Shown: positions 60,048-64,000 of the stretch, piece after piece | Numbering within the stretch: the stretch's first letter is position 1 | How the letters are laid out: each line of letters opens with the position of its first letter | From: Rhodocyclaceae bacterium | GTDB taxonomy: Bacteria; Pseudomonadota; Gammaproteobacteria; Burkholderiales; Usitatibacteraceae | NCBI GenBank assembly: GCA_020247395.1 | Contig: JADCJC010000031.1 | Location: 1 to 64,000, forward strand | Direction: 5' to 3' | DNA: 64,000 bases | Notes under the pieces: generated by a model | Seen by the model: only the letters and a program-made list of their open reading frames with translations | Databases searched by the model: none | What the model was told of the DNA's origin: nothing | Program-made: the position numbers and the translations under genes

Positions 60048-61790
60048 TTAGGGTTGACGTTTTGCCAAGCCTTCGGCGGATATAGAGCTAAGCGCCGAAA
60101 TACGTCTCTCGACCGCGGCGCGGTCAAACTGCCCTTTGACGTTGGCCGCCAGAGCCCGACGGTAGAAGCTCATGGCCGCCGACTCTTGGCCCAGTTGGTC
60201 CAGACTAACCGCTAAATTGTAGTTGTAGTCTGCGTTCTGCGGCATCAGTCTTGCGGCTTCAAAGTAGGCTGGCTGGGCTTCGCGCCACTGCCGGGATTCG
60301 GCGTACAAATTGCCCAGCAGGAAATAGGCATTGGCAGCATTCGGATCTTGGGCAATTAATCGCTTTAAGCCAATCTCCTTTTCGCCCGCACTGCTTGACC
60401 CGCCGGGGACGTTGCCGTCTTTGCCGCCTGTCAGCACGATGAGGGCTGCACTTGCGGTGGCGTTGCGGGGGTCGATCTCCAACGCCCGTTGGTAGTGTTT
60501 GATCGCGAGTGGCAGTTCAGCGGCGTTACCGCTTCGCGCGGCAGCCGTAGCAAAGCCTAGGTGGGCGTCTGCGCTGTTACCGTTTGCGGCAATAGCTTCT
60601 GCATAGCGCTGCTTGGCCGTGACGTAATCGCCGACGGCAAGGGCGGCGTAGCCCGCTCCAAGCGCCGGGTTGATCTCCAAGGAAGTCGGTTTGGCTGGGC
60701 GCAATATCACTTGGTCAGCGCCAACGTTGGTGTTAGGCAGCGCGGGTAACGCTTCAATTTGGCGGGCAAGGGCCTCACGTGGCGTGCTGGCAACAACTTT
60801 TGCCGCCGTCGGTGCGCGCTCCTCCTTTAGCTGTGTCGCCGGTGGCGGGAGAAGGGGTGGAAGTGGTGCCTCCCCGGGCGCGACCGCGGTCTCGGACACA
60901 GGCGCGGGCGATGAAGCTGCTGTGGCTACGGCAGCGGTTGGAGCAGAAGGGGCGGCAGCGCTGGTTTCCGGCGCGTTGACGCCTGGGCTCACCGGTAGAC
61001 GTGCAGCCGGTTTGTTGAGCCGATTCATTTCGCTCCACACATACCAACCTCCCGCGCCAATCACAACGAGCAGGATCCCTGCGATGGGGAGTGCCCACTT
61101 CGTTTTACCGCTCGACGTGGCGGGTTGTTTTACCGCAAACGCGTTCCTGATCGCTTCGCGATTCAGCGCTTGTTGGGCCGACTCCGCCTCGGGCATGGAG
61201 GCAGGGCCTGTACCCGACTTGAGTGCTGTAAGTGGCTCCAAGCTCGGTGCAGTGCCGTAACTGTCCAGCAGTTCAGCCGGGCTTTGCGCCGCAGGGAGAC
61301 GTGATGCCCTGAACGCGGCGGTCGCTGGTGGCGTCGGGGCCGAAATCGGCGCTGCAAGTTTGTCTAAGTCCGAATACCCCAATTCACTGGCGAGCATGTC
61401 CTCCAGTCTCATGCGAGTCGGTGCTGCGGCAGTGCGAAGGGGCGTCTCATTCGGCTTCGACATTTCTTCCACCGCAAGGCGCGGAGAGGCGGGGTTGGAA
61501 GCTGATTTTGCGACCGGGTCATCAGGCCGATCGTCAACGATCTCGAGAGACAGCACCGGAAACTCTGCTGGTGGTGCGGCTTCCGATGCGTCGGATTTCG
61601 GCTCGACGGGGGTTAGGCCGACATCATCAACCAGTGCCAACGCCTCAGGCAACGCTGGGGCGGAATCGGAGTGACCTGCCGCTGCGACCTCAGCTGCGGA
61701 TTCGGTGGGCGTCGCCTGCGTTGCTGCTGCCTCGGCTTTTGCGCGCTTGGCATCTTCCGCACGTTTAAGCGCATCGAGGAGCAGGCTCAC
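60048..61790 (-). CDS. MshN-like TPR inner-membrane protein
   Basis: A 580-residue protein. It starts MSLLLDALKRAEDAKRAK, the cytoplasmic N-terminus shared by MshN/GspB-type proteins, followed by an acidic Pro/Ala-rich cytoplasmic stretch, one membrane helix (about 232-253), a long Pro/Ala linker and a periplasmic TPR domain (about 375-570; PALGAGYAALAVGDYVTAKQRYAEAI, HYQRALEIDPRNATA, AYFLLGNLYAESRQWREAQPAYFEAARLMPQNADYNYNLAVSLDQLGQ). It probably supports the secretin in the way of TsaP/PilF/MshN. The start is GTG, eight bases after the secretin stop. Confidence 0.82.
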   Translation of the reverse strand: MSLLLDALKRAEDAKRAKAEAAATQATPTESAAEVAAAGHSDSAPALPEALALVDDVGLTPVEPKSDASEAAPPAEFPVLSLEIVDDRPDDPVAKSASNPASPRLAVEEMSKPNETPLRTAAAPTRMRLEDMLASELGYSDLDKLAAPISAPTPPATAAFRASRLPAAQSPAELLDSYGTAPSLEPLTALKSGTGPASMPEAESAQQALNREAIRNAFAVKQPATSSGKTKWALPIAGILLVVIGAGGWYVWSEMNRLNKPAARLPVSPGVNAPETSAAAPSAPTAAVATAASSPAPVSETAVAPGEAPLPPLLPPPATQLKEERAPTAAKVVASTPREALARQIEALPALPNTNVGADQVILRPAKPTSLEINPALGAGYAALAVGDYVTAKQRYAEAIAANGNSADAHLGFATAAARSGNAAELPLAIKHYQRALEIDPRNATASAALIVLTGGKDGNVPGGSSSAGEKEIGLKRLIAQDPNAANAYFLLGNLYAESRQWREAQPAYFEAARLMPQNADYNYNLAVSLDQLGQESAAMSFYRRALAANVKGQFDRAAVERRISALSSISAEGLAKRQP

Positions 61791-61798
61791 GTGCTAAC

Positions 61799-63700
61799 TC
61801 ACGGTCTCGGTTGCACCGGAATTCCGGGGATGCGACCATCTACAACAGGCTCGGCCTCCTTAAAAAAGCGGCCGTCGGGCAAATAGCGTTTGTACTCGCT
61901 AAGGTCGCTGTCGACGCTCGCGTCCTTAATGACGATCGGGCGGATGAAAACAACCAATTCTGACTTCTTACCGGCATCGTTGCGGTAGCTTACAGCATCA
62001 CCAAAAACGGGGATCTTGGAAAGAATTGGCAATCCATCTCGCGTGGCTTTAAAGCTGTCCTGCATGAGCCCGCCAAGCACGGTCGTCTGGCCGGAGGCAA
62101 CGCGCAAAACCGTTTCAAATTCGCGTGTTTGTACTACCGGGATGCGGCTGGGAATCTGCGTGGAAGTGCTACCCAGCACCGGGCTGGTGGTGACAATAAT
62201 AAGACCCGGATTTGGATCCTGGATCTGACCGACAATTTTCGTAATGCTTGGACGAATATTGAGGGTAACCATGTCGTTTTCGCCGATCTGCGGCGTGACA
62301 CTCAAAACTAGACCTTCGGGAACTACGTTGGGCGTTGAACTGTAAGTGGGTGCCGTGTTGCCGTTTGCGCTCGTTGTGCCTGGTGAGGTGGTAATTGTGA
62401 AGTAGACCGCGTTCTCGACCACCTTCATGACTGCGGTCTGATTGTTGAGTGTCGTGGTTCGTGGGCTCGATAAAACCTTGGCGTTTCCAAACGAGCTGAG
62501 AAGGGTGATCGTGCTTTTGATGCTTCCACCCACTGCCGCGTTTGGATTTGAGTACCCGACAGAGAAAAAGTTGTTAGCCAGACTGGTGGTGCCGTTCGCG
62601 GTGACGTTGGTTTGCGTAAGCTGTTGACGGAAGCTGTAGCCGAGTCCTTGTAGGGCGAGAGACGACCAATCGACTCCCGACTGATATCCGTCACTGAGTT
62701 CGATCTCGACGATCGTCGCTTCGATCAACACTTGCCGCTTCGCTGCACCCGCAACCAGTTCGATAAATTGCCCGACCTTTTCATGCTGGCGGGATGTGCC
62801 GCGAACTGAAATTGTGCCGGTTTCGGGGTTCACGATTACGGATGCCGCCTCGCGGAACGTAAGCGTTTGCGAGACCTGTTCGTTTTGGGCCTGAATTTCG
62901 CCCGGCGTGAGGGTGGTCGTTGTTCCACGGGCCGTCGTCGCCCCGCCCCGCCCCTGTTGGGTGCGCGATGTCACGGTGCTTGAGCCTTGTGATTGACCCC
63001 GGACAACGGTCTCAGAACTTCCTTCCGGAAGGAGTTTGTCGGTCTCGCGCAGCAAGTCTTTGATGTTCTTTTCGAGGTTTTCCCAGAATCGATTCTTGGA
63101 GTTGTTAACGATGCGCAATTGCGACGAATTCTGTCCGCCTGCGCCTCCCGCCGCACCTGCGGTGCCACCGGAACCCACTCCCGATGGGGAAACCACCTGC
63201 GTCTGGACCCCAAATGTGCCATCCATGTCACGCGTGATGTTGACGTAATCGATGCGGTAGAGCTTTAAGTACGGCGTGTCGGGCATGACGGAGATATTGG
63301 GGCCATCTGCTTCCCAGCGCATGTCGATTTGTTTGGACATGCGCGTCAAGATCTGCCGAAGCGTTTGATCAATCGCATTCAACGTGACGCGACCCTCGAT
63401 GCCGGGATAGATGTCGATGTTGACGCCAGTGTCGCGGCTCATCGCCAGCAGAATTTCGCGCGCCGGAACGTCGATTACGCTGACTGAGTAACGCTTTTCA
63501 TCCGCAACGGGTTTCGGCGGCGGAGGAATCGGCACTTGCGTTACCGGTGCCGGCACCGGTGAGACTGCGCTTTGGGTTGCTTGTGCCGTGTTGCGTAGAT
63601 GGCTGTCGATTTTGGCAACGGGGTTTGTGCCACATCCCGACAAAACTGCGGACAGTAGTGCGGCAATCAACCCAACTCGGTTGCGCGGCTTTGAGCGCAT
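61799..63700 (-). CDS. mshL: Pilus secretin lipoprotein (MshL/PilQ family)
   Basis: A 633-residue outer-membrane channel. The start ATG 63700 gives a lipoprotein signal ending LLSAVLSGC. N-terminal N-domains include VSVIDVPAREILLAMSRDTGVNIDIYPGIEGRVTLNAIDQTLRQIL (secretin/TonB short N-terminal domain) and VSQTLTFREAASVIVNPETGTISVRGTSRQHEKVGQFI. The secretin core (about 400-605) has RQVLIEATIVEIELSDGYQSGVDW, GNAKVLSSPRTTTLNNQTAVMKV, VPEGLVLSVTPQIGENDMVTLNIRPSI, TREFETVLRVASGQTTVLGGLMQD and FIRPIVI. First gene of the operon. The open frame extends upstream to 63847 but without signal-peptide support. Confidence 0.92.
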   Translation of the reverse strand: MRSKPRNRVGLIAALLSAVLSGCGTNPVAKIDSHLRNTAQATQSAVSPVPAPVTQVPIPPPPKPVADEKRYSVSVIDVPAREILLAMSRDTGVNIDIYPGIEGRVTLNAIDQTLRQILTRMSKQIDMRWEADGPNISVMPDTPYLKLYRIDYVNITRDMDGTFGVQTQVVSPSGVGSGGTAGAAGGAGGQNSSQLRIVNNSKNRFWENLEKNIKDLLRETDKLLPEGSSETVVRGQSQGSSTVTSRTQQGRGGATTARGTTTTLTPGEIQAQNEQVSQTLTFREAASVIVNPETGTISVRGTSRQHEKVGQFIELVAGAAKRQVLIEATIVEIELSDGYQSGVDWSSLALQGLGYSFRQQLTQTNVTANGTTSLANNFFSVGYSNPNAAVGGSIKSTITLLSSFGNAKVLSSPRTTTLNNQTAVMKVVENAVYFTITTSPGTTSANGNTAPTYSSTPNVVPEGLVLSVTPQIGENDMVTLNIRPSITKIVGQIQDPNPGLIIVTTSPVLGSTSTQIPSRIPVVQTREFETVLRVASGQTTVLGGLMQDSFKATRDGLPILSKIPVFGDAVSYRNDAGKKSELVVFIRPIVIKDASVDSDLSEYKRYLPDGRFFKEAEPVVDGRIPGIPVQPRP

Positions 63701-64000
63701 GCTGCACGAACTCTTCGCACAGGCTGGTGCGTCTGCTGGCCTAGCATCGTAAAAAAGAGTTTTCATGCGCAAATGGGTTGTCGCAAATGAGTAGTCATTT
63801 CGGCGTTGTATAAGTCCGGCGAAGAACAGCAGATCGAAACTTGGCACCGACGAATTCGGCGCAAATTCTCTGCGGTCTGGGCTTGGCGGCTTTTTTGTGG
63901 TTGTTAACCCATGACTTTATATGCGGATTAGGCAATAAAAGCAATGGGTTGTGCATGAATTCAAAGAACTGTATCAAGATTTGCCCCACCCTTTCCGTCG
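63701..64000. other. Upstream region of the pilus operon
   Basis: About 300 bases to the window edge. It contains the promoter described separately and an untranslated leader of about 200 bases. Frames in it have no family resemblance. The gene beyond the edge is not visible. Confidence 0.5.
63916..63944 (-). promoter_or_regulatory. Sigma-70-type promoter of the pilus operon
   Basis: On the minus strand TTGCTT (63939-63944) and TATAAA (63916-63921) are separated by 17 bases. Transcription would begin near 63909, leaving a leader of about 210 bases before the secretin ATG at 63700. Confidence 0.55.

Noticed and set aside
63795..63989. 64-codon minus-strand frame at the right edge
   Set aside because: It overlaps the probable promoter of the pilus operon and has no signal peptide or domain.
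1..64000. CRISPR array, prophage, insertion sequence or integron
   Set aside because: No regularly spaced repeat array, transposase, integrase or phage structural gene was seen on either strand.

Overview
The window looks like chromosomal DNA of a free-living betaproteobacterium (moderately GC-rich; Burkholderiales or Nitrosomonadales-like). The reasons are the neighbourhood argS - SPOR protein - dsbA - SDR, the run gltB-gltD-hemE-priA, RpiA/PhoU/IlvA of betaproteobacterial type, a LytS/AlgR-type two-component pair, and an MSHA-type type IV pilus locus. No prophage, insertion sequence, CRISPR array or rRNA was seen. There is one tRNA, Arg (CCG).

Layout. 0.1-3.2 kb (minus): an ABC exporter of the FtsX/MacB type (ATPase plus double permease), cut by the window edge. 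3.6-6.2 kb (plus): a module of DUF1190 lipoprotein, GNAT acetyltransferase, glutathionylspermidine-synthase-like ATP-grasp protein and DUF350 membrane protein; the 5' end of the ATP-grasp gene is partly duplicated. 6.2-12.9 kb: housekeeping genes (inositol monophosphatase family, rsmE, argA, yggX, phoU, rpiA, ilvA). 12.98-15.3 kb: a 45-residue four-cysteine protein, a secreted DUF2141 protein and a Tat-exported carotenoid-oxygenase homologue. 15.6-18.0 kb: a small membrane protein with a LytS-type histidine kinase and a LytTR response regulator. 18-23.4 kb: YjdF-like protein, thiS-thiG, an outer-membrane beta-barrel protein, rlmI, trmB and an orphan FecR-domain protein. 23.6-25.4 kb: a small membrane protein, a brnT-brnA toxin-antitoxin pair and about 0.85 kb of repeat-rich non-coding DNA. 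25.4-32.2 kb: argS, SPOR protein, dsbA, SDR, acyl-CoA dehydrogenase, methyltransferase. 32.4-42.3 kb (minus): gltB, gltD, hemE, priA; the priA-hemE gap carries DnaA-box-like sites. 42.8-48.4 kb: a large Ig-like lipoprotein with calcium-binding-type repeats, then two polysaccharide-initiation enzymes (WecA-like and CapD/FlaA1-like). 48.7-50.3 kb: tRNA-Arg, cytochrome c5, apaH.

50.4-63.7 kb (minus) is the most distinctive region. A long operon encodes a secretin (MshL), a TPR inner-membrane protein (MshN-like), an assembly ATPase (MshE), a platform protein (MshG), a fused PilM/PilN-like protein (MshI-like), PilO-like and MshK-like proteins, and then two unusual pseudopilin-like proteins (694 and 246 residues) that share a recognisable module. 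It ends with a 1-acyl-glycerol-3-phosphate acyltransferase. A good sigma-70-type promoter lies about 200 bp upstream of the secretin. No ordinary short major pilin is in the window.

A dispersed palindromic repeat of about 40-45 bp occurs five times between genes, including once inside the pilus operon. It is the clearest repeated structure not explained by genes. Start sites were chosen by eye from Shine-Dalgarno sequences and family N-termini; no database search was possible.
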